A stretch of DNA of 64,000 nt from Deinococcus radiopugnans ATCC 19172 (lineage in GTDB: Bacteria; Deinococcota; Deinococci; Deinococcales; Deinococcaceae), in the NCBI RefSeq assembly GCF_006335125.1, contig NZ_VDMO01000003.1:62001-126000 (forward strand). Reading direction: 5' to 3'. Below are positions 24,522-36,363 of the stretch, piece by piece. The first letter of the stretch is position 1; each line of letters opens with the position of its first letter. The position numbers and the translations under genes are program-made. The notes under the pieces were generated by a model. It saw nothing but the letters and a program-made list of their open reading frames with translations, made no database searches and was not told where the DNA came from.

Positions 24522-25451
24522 TCAGTCCAGCACCACCACGGACTTCCCCCTGGCGTGCCGGGTTTCGGTCTTTTTCAGGGCGGCCAATGCTTCGGCAAAT
24601 GGGTACTCGTTCTCGATTACCAGCCCAATGTCACCGCTGGCGATGCTGTTCACCAGCTCGGCGAATTTCGCCTGGGTGGCCGGGCTGTGGCCGATCTGCT
24701 GCACCGTGCTGCCCCGCTCGGGCGTGACCTGGGCGCTGTCCCCGGAAACGGTCACCACCCGGCCGCCGTCCCGCACGGTTTTCAGGCTGTCGCTGCCCGT
24801 TCCCGGCTGAATCGCCAGCGCGGCGTCCAACCCGCCCCCGGCCCAGGCGCGCACCTGCTGCGGCCACTCGGCCTCGTGGTAGTCGACGGCGAGTTCCAGT
24901 CCCAGCCCCCGCATGTAGGCGTGGTTGCCCGCCGACGCCGAACCGGCCACCCGGACGCCCTGGGCCGCCGCCAACCCAATCACCAGACTGCCAATCGCGC
25001 CGGAGGCCCCGGCCACGAACAGGGTCTGGCCCCGCCGCAGCCCCAGCGCGTTCAGGCTCTCCAGGGCGGCCTTGCCCGCCACCGGCAGCGCTGCCCCCTG
25101 GGCGAAGGTCAGTCCGGCGGGCAGCGGCACCAGCGCGTCGCTGCGGACGGCGGCGTACTCGGCCCACGCGCCGCCCTGCGGCTGCAGGCTGGTGGTGAAC
25201 ATCACCCGGTCACCCACGGCCACGCCCGTGACCTGGGGGCCGAGTTCCGCCACCGTGCCGGCACCCTCCGTGCCGATGGGATACGGGAACGCCACGCCCC
25301 GCGGAATGAAGGAGCGGTCATGAATGCCCACCCCGAAGGCGTGCACCTGAACCCGCACCTCATCCCGGCCGATGTTCGGGAGCGGCACATCCAGCAGCCT
25401 GACCTCGCCGCTGTCGGCGGCGGTTCGCGCGTAGGCTTTCATCATCGTCAT
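24522..25451 (-). CDS. Zinc-independent quinone oxidoreductase-like MDR protein
   Basis: About 309 residues from ATG 25451, 6 bases after AGGAGG (upstream GTG 25454 is too close). It belongs to the medium-chain dehydrogenase/reductase superfamily: FPYPIGTEGAGTVAELG, then GDRVMFTT, and the NADPH-binding AGASGAIGSLVIGLAAAQG. The structural and catalytic zinc cysteines of alcohol dehydrogenases are missing, which fits the NADPH:quinone reductase branch. It is predicted to be cytosolic, reducing quinones or enones; substrate unknown. Confidence 0.85.
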   Translation of the reverse strand: MTMMKAYARTAADSGEVRLLDVPLPNIGRDEVRVQVHAFGVGIHDRSFIPRGVAFPYPIGTEGAGTVAELGPQVTGVAVGDRVMFTTSLQPQGGAWAEYAAVRSDALVPLPAGLTFAQGAALPVAGKAALESLNALGLRRGQTLFVAGASGAIGSLVIGLAAAQGVRVAGSASAGNHAYMRGLGLELAVDYHEAEWPQQVRAWAGGGLDAALAIQPGTGSDSLKTVRDGGRVVTVSGDSAQVTPERGSTVQQIGHSPATQAKFAELVNSIASGDIGLVIENEYPFAEALAALKKTETRHARGKSVVVLD

Positions 25452-25544
25452 CACAAACCTCCTGTCTGAAGTTCCTGAGCGTCCGGAACGCTGTTCAGGC
25501 CTCCGGATGTGTTCGTCTGCCGCCGGGTTGAGTACGGGCCGTGT

Positions 25545-26492
25545 TCACTCCGGCAAGCTGGAGCGCAGCAGCTCAAAGTCGCCGGACAGCCCGTAAGCGC
25601 CCACGGCGGCGGGCAGCAGCAGCGACTCGAACTGGCCCAGGGTGTGTCGCTCGCCGCCCGCTTCCACCTGCGCCTCGCCCCGCGTCACCGTCAGGACGTG
25701 GAAACTCTGCCCGGCGGTGTCGCCTGCCAGCGTGCCGCCGCCGCTGCCCAGGCGCTCCAGCACGAAGTAATCGCAGCGGGTCAGCTGCTGCACGGCGGCC
25801 CCAGCGGCTGGTGGGGGCGAGGCCGGTGCGGGCCAGGGCCGGGCCACCGCCGCACTTTTTTCAAGATGCAGGGCGCGGCCAGCGGCGGCGGGGCGGTCCC
25901 AGTCGTGGATGCGGTAGGTCAGATCGCTGGTCTGCTGGACCTCGTACAGGAAGACCCCTGGCCCCAGCGCGTGCACGGTGCCGGCGGGAATCAGGAAGGT
26001 GTCCCTGGCGTGAACCGGGGTGTACGCCACATGCTCCATCACTTTTCCGTCCAGAATTGCCGCGCGGAGAGTGTCCTGCGGGGTGCCCTCGCGGATGCCC
26101 GCGATGATCTGCGCGCCCCCATCGGCGTCCAGCACCTGCCACGCCTCGGTCTTGCCCAGAAAACCCGCGCCCTCCAGTTCGCGGGCCTGCGCGTCGTCCG
26201 GGTGCACCTGCACGCTCAGCCACTCGGCGCAGTCCAGCAGCTTGATCAGCAGCGGAAAGCGGGCAGAGGTGGCGCGGCGCCCCAGCAACTCTTCCGGAAA
26301 CTGCGCCGAGAGTTCGGCCAGCGTCTGTCCGGTGTGCGGGCCACCCGACACTCGGTTGTCCTCGCCCACCACCCACGCCTCGCCGATCTTCCTGCTGGTG
26401 TCGCCGCCCGCTGGAATCAGGCGCGTGCCGCCCCACACGCGCTCGACGAGCCTGGACTCCAGCGGCAGGGGAGAGGTGAGGGTCTGGGTCAT
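25545..26492 (-). CDS. manA: Mannose-6-phosphate isomerase, class I
   Basis: A 315-residue zinc enzyme that interconverts mannose-6-phosphate and fructose-6-phosphate, linking to the phosphohexomutase 3 kb away. Motifs seen: VWGG near the N-terminus, [21 protein letters not shown] (metal and substrate residues), [15 protein letters not shown], and [19 protein letters not shown]. Length matches the short Bacillus-type ManA. The ATG at 26492 is 6 bases after TATCAT, so the mRNA is probably leaderless. A non-coding repeat lies upstream. Confidence 0.92.
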   Translation of the reverse strand: MTQTLTSPLPLESRLVERVWGGTRLIPAGGDTSRKIGEAWVVGEDNRVSGGPHTGQTLAELSAQFPEELLGRRATSARFPLLIKLLDCAEWLSVQVHPDDAQARELEGAGFLGKTEAWQVLDADGGAQIIAGIREGTPQDTLRAAILDGKVMEHVAYTPVHARDTFLIPAGTVHALGPGVFLYEVQQTSDLTYRIHDWDRPAAAGRALHLEKSAAVARPWPAPASPPPAAGAAVQQLTRCDYFVLERLGSGGGTLAGDTAGQSFHVLTVTRGEAQVEAGGERHTLGQFESLLLPAAVGAYGLSGDFELLRSSLPE

Positions 26493-26498
26493 GCCCGC

Positions 26499-26504
26499 AT
26501 GATA
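26499..26504 (-). promoter_or_regulatory. -10 box of manA (leaderless type)
   Basis: Minus-strand TATCAT is followed by 6 bases and the manA ATG. This is the TANNNT spacing reported for leaderless Deinococcus transcripts. No Shine-Dalgarno is present. Confidence 0.5.
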
Positions 26505-26561
26505 GGAGACGGGGGCCAGACCGCGCGGCCTGCCCCCCGTCCCTGAACGCTTGCCCAGGTT

Positions 26562-26698
26562 TATACGGATTCCGTCTGTTTCGTTGACAAACCGGGACAG
26601 CGCCGGTTTGCCAACTCCACGCCCGGAAGCCGTTCTCCTCCTTCTCGCGTCCGCTCGGATGTCCATCGTTTTCGCAAACGATTCCATCGGAGTCCGTA

Positions 26699-26701
<3 letters not shown>
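26562..26701. repeat. Small non-coding repeat, copy 1 (MITE-like)
   Basis: A 140 bp element with imperfect inverted ends (TATACGGATTCCG / CGGAGTCCGTATTA) and an internal palindrome (ATCGTTT-TCGC-AAACGAT). An inverted second copy at 51526-51664 agrees over its full length, at roughly 80% by eye. It has no reading frame. It resembles the small noncoding repeats described in Deinococcus genomes. Its last three bases (TTA) form the stop codon of lpdA. Confidence 0.85.
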
Positions 26702-28105
<1,404 letters not shown>

Positions 28106-28196
28106 ATCGCCCCTGAGCGTAGCACCGCCCGCCAAAACGGATGGTGGCGCGTTCCTGCCCTGGAGACAGTGGGGCCGATCCGCCATATTGAAGGCC

Positions 28197-29228
28197 ATGA
28201 ACCCCGCATTTGATCTGGACTACACCCTGGATGTTCTCGTGCGCCTGCTGGACACCCCCAGCCCCACCGGCTTCACGGACGCCGCCGTCGCGCTGATCGA
28301 GAAGGAAGTTCAGGCGCTGGGCCTCACGCCTCAGCGCACCCGCAAGGGCGCCCTCACCTGGGAGGTGCCGGGCACGGGGGAGGGCCACGTGACCTTCAGC
28401 GGCCACACCGACACGCTGGGGGCGATGGTCAAGGGCATCAAGCCGGGCGGCCGCCTGCTGCTGTCCATGCTGGGCGGCTACGACTGGGCCACCGTGGAAG
28501 GCGAGGACGTGCGCGTGCACACCCAGAGCGGGCGCGTCATCACCGGCACGGTGGTCAACATCCGCCAGAGCACTCACGTTCACGGCGCGGCCCTGCGTGA
28601 CCTGAAGCGTGAGGCCGCCGTGATGGAGGTGCGGCTGGACGAGCAGACGACCAGCGCCGCCGAGACCCGCAGCCTGGGCGTCGGCGTCGGTGATTTCGTC
28701 AGCTTCGACGCGCGGCCGCGCGTGACGGCGGCCGGGTACATCAAATCGCGCCACCTGGACAACAAGGCGGCGGTGGCGATTTTCCTGGCCGTGACGAAGA
28801 CACTGGTGAAAAACCCGCCTGCGAAAACGGTGGCCTTTCACGTCACCACCTACGAGGAAGTGGGCCACGGCGCGGCCACCGGCATTCCGCCCCACACCGA
28901 CGAACTGATCGCCGTGGACATGGCGGCGGTGGGCGAGGGCCAGACCAGCAGCGAGCACGGCGTGACCCTGTGCGTGGCCGACAGCGGCGGCCCCTACGAT
29001 CACGCGCTGGGCAACCGGCTGCGGGCGGCGGCGGCGGCGGCGGGCCTGGACCTGCGGGTGGACCTGTACCCGTATTACGCCTCGGACGGCACGGCGGCGT
29101 GGCGGGCCGGCGGCGACTACCCGGTGGCTTTGATCGGCCCTGGCGTGGACGCCAGCCACTCCTACGAGCGCATGCACACCGATGCCCTGCGCGATACGGC
29201 GGCGCTGATGCTGACGTACGTGAAGTAA
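28197..29228 (+). CDS. M42-family metallo-aminopeptidase
   Basis: A 343-residue cocatalytic-metal peptidase of the M42 family. Metal and catalytic residues visible in order: His in [10 protein letters not shown], Asp in [14 protein letters not shown], the Glu pair in [11 protein letters not shown], Asp in IAVDMAAVG, and His in [11 protein letters not shown]42 enzymes form large tetrahedral cytosolic assemblies that trim peptides; some act as glucanases, so the exact substrate is uncertain. CATATT lies 7 bases before the ATG, suggesting a leaderless message. Confidence 0.9.
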   Translation: MNPAFDLDYTLDVLVRLLDTPSPTGFTDAAVALIEKEVQALGLTPQRTRKGALTWEVPGTGEGHVTFSGHTDTLGAMVKGIKPGGRLLLSMLGGYDWATVEGEDVRVHTQSGRVITGTVVNIRQSTHVHGAALRDLKREAAVMEVRLDEQTTSAAETRSLGVGVGDFVSFDARPRVTAAGYIKSRHLDNKAAVAIFLAVTKTLVKNPPAKTVAFHVTTYEEVGHGAATGIPPHTDELIAVDMAAVGEGQTSSEHGVTLCVADSGGPYDHALGNRLRAAAAAAGLDLRVDLYPYYASDGTAAWRAGGDYPVALIGPGVDASHSYERMHTDALRDTAALMLTYVK

Positions 29229-29317
29229 CTTTCCTGCCGTCAGGCGTCATGGCAGGCGCGTGCGGGACTGGAGGCGTCTGGGGGCCAGTCTCAATCTCCA
29301 GTGAAGCCCCCCACACA

Positions 29318-29352
29318 TTTACTTTCTGACCCTTGTCCGCGTAAGCTGGACA
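29318..29352 (+). promoter_or_regulatory. Promoter and possible operator of the IclR-type gene
   Basis: TTTACT (29318-29323) and TAAGCT (29342-29347) are 18 bp apart, with 6 bases between the -10 and the GTG start: a leaderless-type promoter. An inverted repeat TGTCC-N9-GGACA (29334-29352) overlaps the -10 and is well placed for autorepression. Confidence 0.5.
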
Positions 29353-29353
29353 G

Positions 29354-30058
29354 GTGCTGTCCCTCCAAAAAGCGGCGAACATCCTGTCGGCCTTCAGCGC
29401 CGAGCAGCCTGAGTGGGGCGTGCGCGCCCTGGCGGCGCATCTGGGCGTGCCACGCGCCACCGCCCACGCCTACCTGGCAGGCCTGACCGGAGCGGGCTTC
29501 CTGCGCCGCACGCCGGTGGGCAAATACCGGCTGTCGTGGCATCTGGCCGAGATGGGCGCGCAGCTGACCGCGTCTCTGCCGTGGTTCCCCGACGCCCGCG
29601 CGCTGATCACCCGGCTGGCGCTGGAGGTGCGTTCGGTGGCCTTTCTGTGCATTCTGGAGGGCGAGGAGGTGGTGGCCGCCATCCGCGAGCGCCACCCGGA
29701 CGCCGACATCGATCTGCCGCTGGACATCTACCTGCCCGCCACCTCCACCGCCAGCGGCAAGATTCTGTACGCCCACGGGGACATCACGCCCAGGACCTTT
29801 GCCACCTGCACCCAGAGCAGCATCACCACGCTGGACGAGTGGCACACCGAGGTGGCGCGGGTCCAGCGGCTGGGCTACGCCTACAGCATCGAGGAATGGA
29901 TTCCGGGGCAGTGCACCCTGGGCGTGCCCTACCACTACGCGGGCGCGCTGGTGGCCGCCATCGGCGTGCAGATGAGCGCCGAGCGTTACCTGCGCGAGGA
30001 ACGCGCCATTCGCGAGCGGGTGCTGGACATCGTGCGCGAGGCCGAGGGCCTGGGCTGA
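29354..30058 (+). CDS. IclR-family transcriptional regulator
   Basis: A 234-residue protein with GTG start. Residues 1-65 form the IclR winged helix-turn-helix (VRALAAHLGVPRATAHAYL, then GFLRRTPVGKYRLSWHLAE). Residues ~70-234 are the GAF-like effector domain (LPATSTASGKILYAHG, YSIEEWIPGQCTLGVPY, GALVAAIGVQM). IclR proteins control catabolic genes in response to small acids. It follows the M42 peptidase gene on the same strand by 125 bp but has its own promoter. Target unknown; an inverted repeat in its promoter suggests autoregulation. Confidence 0.88.
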   Translation: MLSLQKAANILSAFSAEQPEWGVRALAAHLGVPRATAHAYLAGLTGAGFLRRTPVGKYRLSWHLAEMGAQLTASLPWFPDARALITRLALEVRSVAFLCILEGEEVVAAIRERHPDADIDLPLDIYLPATSTASGKILYAHGDITPRTFATCTQSSITTLDEWHTEVARVQRLGYAYSIEEWIPGQCTLGVPYHYAGALVAAIGVQMSAERYLREERAIRERVLDIVREAEGLG

Positions 30059-30277
30059 GCCGTATGGGGCGCCAGACGCTGTCCAACACAAGACGCTGTC
30101 CAACCCTGAACCGGGTGAAAAAATCCGCCCATCGGGGCGCCGAAGCCGCTAAACTCGGCAGGCAGCCAAACGGGCGTTAGGGACGGGAAGGGAAACATTC
30201 TCAACTTCTGACCCGTCATGATGGAACGGCGCGTTGCACCCCAGCACACCCGATTGTCACCACCACAAGGAGGGGCC

Positions 30278-30796
30278 ATGAACCCAGACGACCTGAAACA
30301 GATGCTCGATGCCCTCAAAGCCGCCGATGTCCGCGAATTCAGTCTCAAGACCGGCAGCTTTTCACTGGACCTCAAGCGCGGCCCGCAGGCCATGAGCGGC
30401 CCGGCCTTCGCGCCCAGCGCCCCCGCCGCGCCGCAGGCCCAGGCTGCCCCCAGCACCCCCGCCGAGAGTGCGCCGGCCCCGGCCCCCAGCGCCGCAGCAG
30501 CCACCGAGGCGGCCCAGGCCGCGCCCGCCGCCAGCCCGCCCCCCGCCCCAGCGGCGGCCAAGGGGGCGCCGGTCAAGGCCCCCATCGTCGGCACGTTCTA
30601 CGCCAGCAGCAGCCCGGACGCCGCGCCCTACGTCAAGGTGGGCGACACTGTGGCCGCCGGGCAGGTGCTGTGCATCATCGAGGCCATGAAGCTGATGAAC
30701 GAGATCGAGGCCGAGACGGGCGGCGTGGTGCGCGAGATTCTGGTCAAGAACGCCGAGCCGGTGGAATACGGCCAGACGCTGTTCCTCATCGAGTAA
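30278..30796 (+). CDS. accB: Biotin carboxyl carrier protein of acetyl-CoA carboxylase
   Basis: A 172-residue protein from ATG 30278 with AAGGAGG in front. N-terminal [18 protein letters not shown] is the AccB helix; an Ala/Pro-rich linker (about residues 45-95) follows; the C-terminal biotinyl domain carries the biotin lysine in [14 protein letters not shown]. It carries CO2 from biotin carboxylase to carboxyltransferase for malonyl-CoA synthesis. accC follows by 10 bp, the classical operon. Confidence 0.96.
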   Translation: MNPDDLKQMLDALKAADVREFSLKTGSFSLDLKRGPQAMSGPAFAPSAPAAPQAQAAPSTPAESAPAPAPSAAAATEAAQAAPAASPPPAPAAAKGAPVKAPIVGTFYASSSPDAAPYVKVGDTVAAGQVLCIIEAMKLMNEIEAETGGVVREILVKNAEPVEYGQTLFLIE

Positions 30797-30806
30797 GGGC
30801 GGCCCT

Positions 30807-32144
<1,338 letters not shown>

Positions 32145-32172
32145 GCCTGGGGTTTACAGTGGTTCAGCAGAG

Positions 32173-32203
32173 AAGCACCCGCACTGAGGCGGGTGCTTTC
32201 CTT
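32173..32203 (+). terminator. accBC terminator
   Basis: A perfect 10 bp stem (AAGCACCCGC / GCGGGTGCTT) with a 6-base loop, then TTCCTTT. It lies 28 bp after accC; the hairpin could also stop the converging S41 protease transcript. Confidence 0.8.
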
Positions 32204-32225
32204 TGGTCGGGTCTGGACCCCCCGT

Positions 32226-33599
32226 TCAGGGCGTATTTCGCATCGGGTCCAGCGTCAGCACCGGCGCCTGGGCCAGCGCCCTCACGCCGTCATCGAGCAG
32301 GGCGTCTCGGCCCTGGGTCAGGGCGCGGATCTGTTCCTCGCCCTGCGCGAACGGCTGATCGGGGGTGATGCGGGTGGGGTACGGCGTGCCGTCGGGCTTG
32401 GCGTAATTCAGCATGGTCAGCTGCAGCGCGCCGTCGCCCACCTCAAAGATGCGGGTGGCGGTGTTGCCCACCCCGGCGGTGGTCTCGCCGATCACCGGAC
32501 CGCGCCCGGCGTACTGGATCTCGTAGGCGAAAAATTCGCTGCACGAGGCGCTGCCGCCGTCCACCAGCACGGCCAGCGGCCCGGTCCACAGTTTGGGGTT
32601 GTGGACGCTGCCGGCAATGCGGCCGTCTTCCAGGCGGGTGCCCCGGCTGACCACGGTGCGGGCGTTGCCGTCCACGCTGCGGGCCACACGGGTCAGGCTG
32701 GGCACGAAGGCGCTCACGCCGCTGTCGCACTCGTACAGGCTGCCGCCGCCGTTGCCGCGCAGGTCCACGATCATGCCCGAGGCCCCGCGCCGCTGCGCCT
32801 GCCCCACCAGGTCATGCACCCGCTGCGCCACGCCGCCGCCCGACAGGAAGGTGGGAATCCGCAGCACGGCCACCTCGCTGCCCGCCGTGGTGCTGGTGGC
32901 CGCGGCGCCCGCTGCGGGGGCGCTGGCCGGCACGTAGCTCAGACGCGGCAGGTCGCGGGTGCTGCTTTCGCGGGAGGTCAGGGTCAGGGTCAGCCCGGTG
33001 CCCTGGCGGGTCAGCCCCAGGACGGTGGGTTTGCCCTCTTCCTTGGCAGCCTTCAGGCCGTTGAAGGTGTAGGGCGCACCGTCGATGGTCAGCAGCAGGT
33101 CACCGCGCCTCAATCCCCCCTCCTCGGCGGCGCTGCCCGGCACCACCTCGGTGACCACACGGTTCTCGCCGTCCAGCCGGGCCAGCTTCACGCCGAATTG
33201 CAACCGGTTGCCGCCGCTGGCACTGGCCGAGAACTCCTTGTAGTCCTCGGGGGTCTGGAAAAAGGTGTGTTCGTCGCCCAGCGCCGTGACCTCGGCCTGG
33301 ATCACCGGGTAGGCCTTGGCCTCGGCGCAGTCGGCGGCCCCGTTGCACACGGCGTCCAGCCGTTTCTGGTACTCGGCGGCCAGCGCCACCCGGTCCACGG
33401 TGGACAGCCCGCCGTAATTGGTCTCGATCAACTGGCTGACCCGGTTGAAGACCTGCTGCGCCGGAGAGGACGCCGCCTGCGCCCCCGTTCCGCTCAGCAG
33501 CAGCGCGCTGCCCAGCGCCAGGGCGCGTCCCATACGGGCCAGGGGAAGGCTGCCGGAAACGACACGGCGCGGTGCGGTGGGGCGCGCGATTGGCTTCAT
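32226..33599 (-). CDS. Exported S41-family C-terminal processing-like protease
   Basis: A 457-residue protein with a basic N-terminus and signal sequence (ALALGSALLLSGTGAQAA). A PDZ domain (VVPGSAAEEGGLRRGDLLLTIDG) sits near residues 150-200. The S41 catalytic core follows: GMIVDLRGNGGGSLYE and the nucleophile Ser in VDGGSASCSEFFAYE. The usual partner Lys lies ~25 residues after the Ser in classical CtpA; here the segment is GRGPVIGETTAGVG, with no Lys visible, so it may use a tricorn/C1-type arrangement instead. Acts outside the membrane on misfolded or precursor proteins. Two extra cysteines (VCNGAADCAEAK) may form a disulfide. Confidence 0.85.
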   Translation of the reverse strand: MKPIARPTAPRRVVSGSLPLARMGRALALGSALLLSGTGAQAASSPAQQVFNRVSQLIETNYGGLSTVDRVALAAEYQKRLDAVCNGAADCAEAKAYPVIQAEVTALGDEHTFFQTPEDYKEFSASASGGNRLQFGVKLARLDGENRVVTEVVPGSAAEEGGLRRGDLLLTIDGAPYTFNGLKAAKEEGKPTVLGLTRQGTGLTLTLTSRESSTRDLPRLSYVPASAPAAGAAATSTTAGSEVAVLRIPTFLSGGGVAQRVHDLVGQAQRRGASGMIVDLRGNGGGSLYECDSGVSAFVPSLTRVARSVDGNARTVVSRGTRLEDGRIAGSVHNPKLWTGPLAVLVDGGSASCSEFFAYEIQYAGRGPVIGETTAGVGNTATRIFEVGDGALQLTMLNYAKPDGTPYPTRITPDQPFAQGEEQIRALTQGRDALLDDGVRALAQAPVLTLDPMRNTP

Positions 33600-33753
33600 A
33601 ACTGGGTCCCATTCTGCTCCCGGCAGATGGGAAAATGGTGGGCCAGAATTGCTGTTAAAATCACGAAAGCCTGCGCCTACACGCTAAAAAGCGGGATTGG
33701 CTACAGTGGCGCCGGGGGCACTGGGGGTGGCTGGTCAAGCGCGGTGGCCCCCG

Positions 33754-33924
33754 CCTAGAGCATTGGTCAAAAGAGCTGTTTCCTTTTGACCGAACGGACT
33801 GGCACAACTCGCAGAGAGGGAGTGAATTTCAACGAGCAGTTGGGACTGATTCAGCTCCGAAGGAGAGAATGGAGGCATCAGAAGTCTCCTTTTCTGATGC
33901 CTCCATTCGGACAACGGCTCTAGG
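33754..33924. repeat. 171 bp element with 8 bp terminal inverted repeats
   Basis: The ends are CCTAGAGC (33754-33761) and GCTCTAGG (33917-33924), perfect inverses. Inside are a 9 bp inverted repeat GGTCAAAAG / CTTTTGACC (33765-33791) and a long perfect 13 bp stem GGAGGCATCAGAA / TTCTGATGCCTCC around 33870-33906. No reading frame. It looks like a non-autonomous MITE-like or structured repeat; no second copy was found in the window. The minus-strand M20 peptidase stop codon TAG lies inside its terminal repeat. It fills most of the 320 bp gap between the protease and peptidase genes. Confidence 0.6.
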
Positions 33925-35005
33925 CCACCGGCTGCTGCTGGTACAGCTCCACCACGCGGCGCAGGAATTTCAGCCCCGGCGCCAGGCTGCTCAGCTGCAC
34001 CCATTCGTCCAGACGGTGCGCGTTGCCGCCGCGGTACACGCCGATGGCGACGGCGGGCAGGCCATGCGGCGCGGCGGCGTTGGCGTCGGTGCTGCTCGAC
34101 GCCGTGCGCAACTCGGTCTTGATCTCGCGGGCCGCCTCACGGATGGGGGGCAGCAGGCCCGCGCTGTGCAGGTCGCCACCGGGGCGGTCGCCCACCTGCT
34201 CGATGCGCACGCTCACGCCGGCCTCGCGCGCCGCCGCGTGCAGCGCCGAGACCGCGCGGCGGTCCAGCCTGCCCAGCACGTCGGGATCCAGCGAGCGCAG
34301 GTCCAGCAGCAGTTCGGCGCTGGCCGCGATGGAATTGACGCTGGTGCCGCCCGAGGCCAGGCCCACGTTCAGGGTCGTGCGTGGCGTGGGCGGCAGCGGC
34401 AGGGCGTACAGGGCGCTGATCGCCCGGCCCAGCGCGTGCAGGGTGCTGGGGGCCTGGTCGCCCCAGGAGTGCCCGCCCGGCCCCAGGAAGGTGGCCCGGT
34501 AGCGCCGCACCCCCACCCCGCGCGTGACCGCGATACCCAGGTAGCCGTCCACCGCGATGAAGGCGCCCAGCGCAGGGCGGTGCTGCGAGATCAGGTGCTT
34601 GCTGCCGCGCAGGTCACCCAGGCCTTCCTCGCCCACGTTGGCCGCCAGCCACAGCGGCCGGCGCAGCAGGCCGGTCTGCCCGCGCAGATCGCGCAGCAGG
34701 GCCGTGAGCACCGCCAGGCTGGCGCTGTTGTCGCCTACCCCCGGCCCGATCAGCCGTCCGCCATCCTCGCGCACCGTCACGTCGGTGCCGGCCTCGAACA
34801 CGGTGTCGAGGTGCGAGGCCAGCAGCAGCGCGGGGTGGCCCTCGGTGCCGGGCGGGCTGATGCGGGTCAGCACGTTGCCCACCGCGTCGATCTCGCAGGG
34901 ATAGCCCAGCTCCCGCCACAGCTCCGCGATCAACTCGGCCCGCTGTCCCTCCTGGAATGTGGGCGCAGGCGTCTGCGCGATCCGCGCCAGATAATCAAGA
35001 GGCAT
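33920..35005 (-). CDS. M20-family zinc peptidase/deacylase
   Basis: A 361-residue protein from ATG 35005. M20 motifs: the metal His-Asp in ALLLASHLDTVFE, the bridging Asp in GPGVGDNSASLAVL, the catalytic Glu pair in ANVGEEGLGDLRG, and a dimerisation-domain GGHSWGD. The final ligand His is probably in RGGNAHRLDEW. Substrate could be an N-acyl amino acid, dipeptide or tripeptide. TAGAAT lies 8 bases before the ATG, suggesting a leaderless message. The stop codon is contributed by an adjoining repeat element. Confidence 0.87.
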   Translation of the reverse strand: MPLDYLARIAQTPAPTFQEGQRAELIAELWRELGYPCEIDAVGNVLTRISPPGTEGHPALLLASHLDTVFEAGTDVTVREDGGRLIGPGVGDNSASLAVLTALLRDLRGQTGLLRRPLWLAANVGEEGLGDLRGSKHLISQHRPALGAFIAVDGYLGIAVTRGVGVRRYRATFLGPGGHSWGDQAPSTLHALGRAISALYALPLPPTPRTTLNVGLASGGTSVNSIAASAELLLDLRSLDPDVLGRLDRRAVSALHAAAREAGVSVRIEQVGDRPGGDLHSAGLLPPIREAAREIKTELRTASSSTDANAAAPHGLPAVAIGVYRGGNAHRLDEWVQLSSLAPGLKFLRRVVELYQQQPVA

Positions 35006-35070
35006 TGGGCGCAATTCTAGCGGCTGGCTGGGACGGGGAACAGCAGGCCCTCCGACAGGGGCGGCGGCGG

Positions 35071-35184
35071 GCCTGGGACGAGACCGGGCGGACGCGGCGG
35101 CAGGGGGCCGTGGCCTGAGGGTTCCCGGCAAAAAGTGCGATCTGCAGGGCGTGCTTCTCCTGCCCCGTGCTAGGTTTTCCGGTG
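35071..35184 (+). promoter_or_regulatory. sbcDC promoter region
   Basis: TAGGTT (35171-35176) is 8 bases before the sbcD ATG, the spacing seen for near-leaderless genes in this window. No clear -35 and no obvious radiation-response palindrome was found upstream. Confidence 0.4.
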
Positions 35185-36363
35185 ATGCGCGTCCTTCACA
35201 CCGCCGATTTCCACGCGGGCCGCAATCTGCGCGGCTTTGACCGAACCCCCGAGATCCACGCCGCCCTGACCGAGATCGCCGGGCTGGCCCGCAGCGAAAA
35301 GGCCGACGCCGTGCTGGTGTCCGGCGACCTGTTCGACACCGGCAACCCGTCGGCCGACGCCGAGGCCGCCGTGTTCGACTTTTTCCTTCGCCTGCGCGAC
35401 GCGGGGATTCCAGGCATCATCATTGCCGGGAACCACGACAGTTCAGCGCGGCTGGACTCGGTGACCGGGCTGCTGGGCTGGGTGGGCATTCAGGCCGTGG
35501 CGCAGCCCAGCAGCAATCCGCAGGACATGGTGCGGACCATTGAAACGAAAGGCGGTGAGACCCTGACCGTGGGCGCGCTGCCGTACCTTTCGGAGCGGCG
35601 GCTGGTCAAGGCGGCCGACGTGATGGGCGGCGACACCGGCGCGTGGCGGCAGAAGTACCGCGAGGGCATGGGCTTTTTCCTGCGCCGCCTGGGCGAGGGC
35701 TTCCGCGCGGGCCACGTGAACATGCTGATGGCCCACGCCACCATGGACGGCGCGGTGCCCAGCGGCAGTGAACGCACCCTGCAGTTCGACCTGACCAACG
35801 CCTACACCCTGTCGGGCCTGCAACTGCCGCCGGGCGCGCAGTACGTGGCGCTGGGCCACATCCACAAGCCGCAGCAGGTGTCGGACGCGCCGCTGGCGTG
35901 CTATCCGGGCAGCATCATCCAGCTGGATTTCGGCGAGGGCGGCGAGAAGAAGCAGGTCAATCTGGTGGAGGTGGAGGCCGGACGCCCCGCCCGCGTCTAC
36001 GCCCTGCCGCTGGCGAGTGGCCGCGAACTGAAGACCCTGCGCGCCGATCTGGACAGCGTGGAGGCCCGCATCCGGGCGCTGGGCAGCTTCGACGGCCTGC
36101 TGAAGGTGGTGGTGCGCGCCCCCAGCGGCACCGCCCTGCCGGGCCTGAAAGACCGCGTGCTGAAGCTGGCCCCCAACACTCTGGCGGTCGATCTGGAGGC
36201 CGCCCAGGAAGACCTGGCCCTGCCCGAACTGAAACGCGAGGGCCTGAGCCTGACCCAGCTGTACGAGCAGTACTACCGCGAGCGGCGCGGCGAATTGCCC
36301 GACGATCTGCGCGCCGCCTTCAAGGAAGCGGACGAGGCGGCGCGGATGGAGGAAATGGCATGA
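35185..36363 (+). CDS. sbcD: DNA repair exonuclease SbcD (Mre11-like)
   Basis: A 392-residue Mn-dependent nuclease that pairs with SbcC to cut hairpins and protein-blocked DNA ends. Phosphoesterase motifs in order: LHTADFHAGRNLRG (D and H ligands), VLVSGDLFDTGNPS, IIIAGNHDSSARL, MLMAHATMDG and ALGHIHKPQQ. The ATG at 35185 is chosen by the conserved MRVLHTADFH start. The stop overlaps the sbcC start (ATGA), giving coupled synthesis. Confidence 0.96.
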   Translation: MRVLHTADFHAGRNLRGFDRTPEIHAALTEIAGLARSEKADAVLVSGDLFDTGNPSADAEAAVFDFFLRLRDAGIPGIIIAGNHDSSARLDSVTGLLGWVGIQAVAQPSSNPQDMVRTIETKGGETLTVGALPYLSERRLVKAADVMGGDTGAWRQKYREGMGFFLRRLGEGFRAGHVNMLMAHATMDGAVPSGSERTLQFDLTNAYTLSGLQLPPGAQYVALGHIHKPQQVSDAPLACYPGSIIQLDFGEGGEKKQVNLVEVEAGRPARVYALPLASGRELKTLRADLDSVEARIRALGSFDGLLKVVVRAPSGTALPGLKDRVLKLAPNTLAVDLEAAQEDLALPELKREGLSLTQLYEQYYRERRGELPDDLRAAFKEADEAARMEEMA

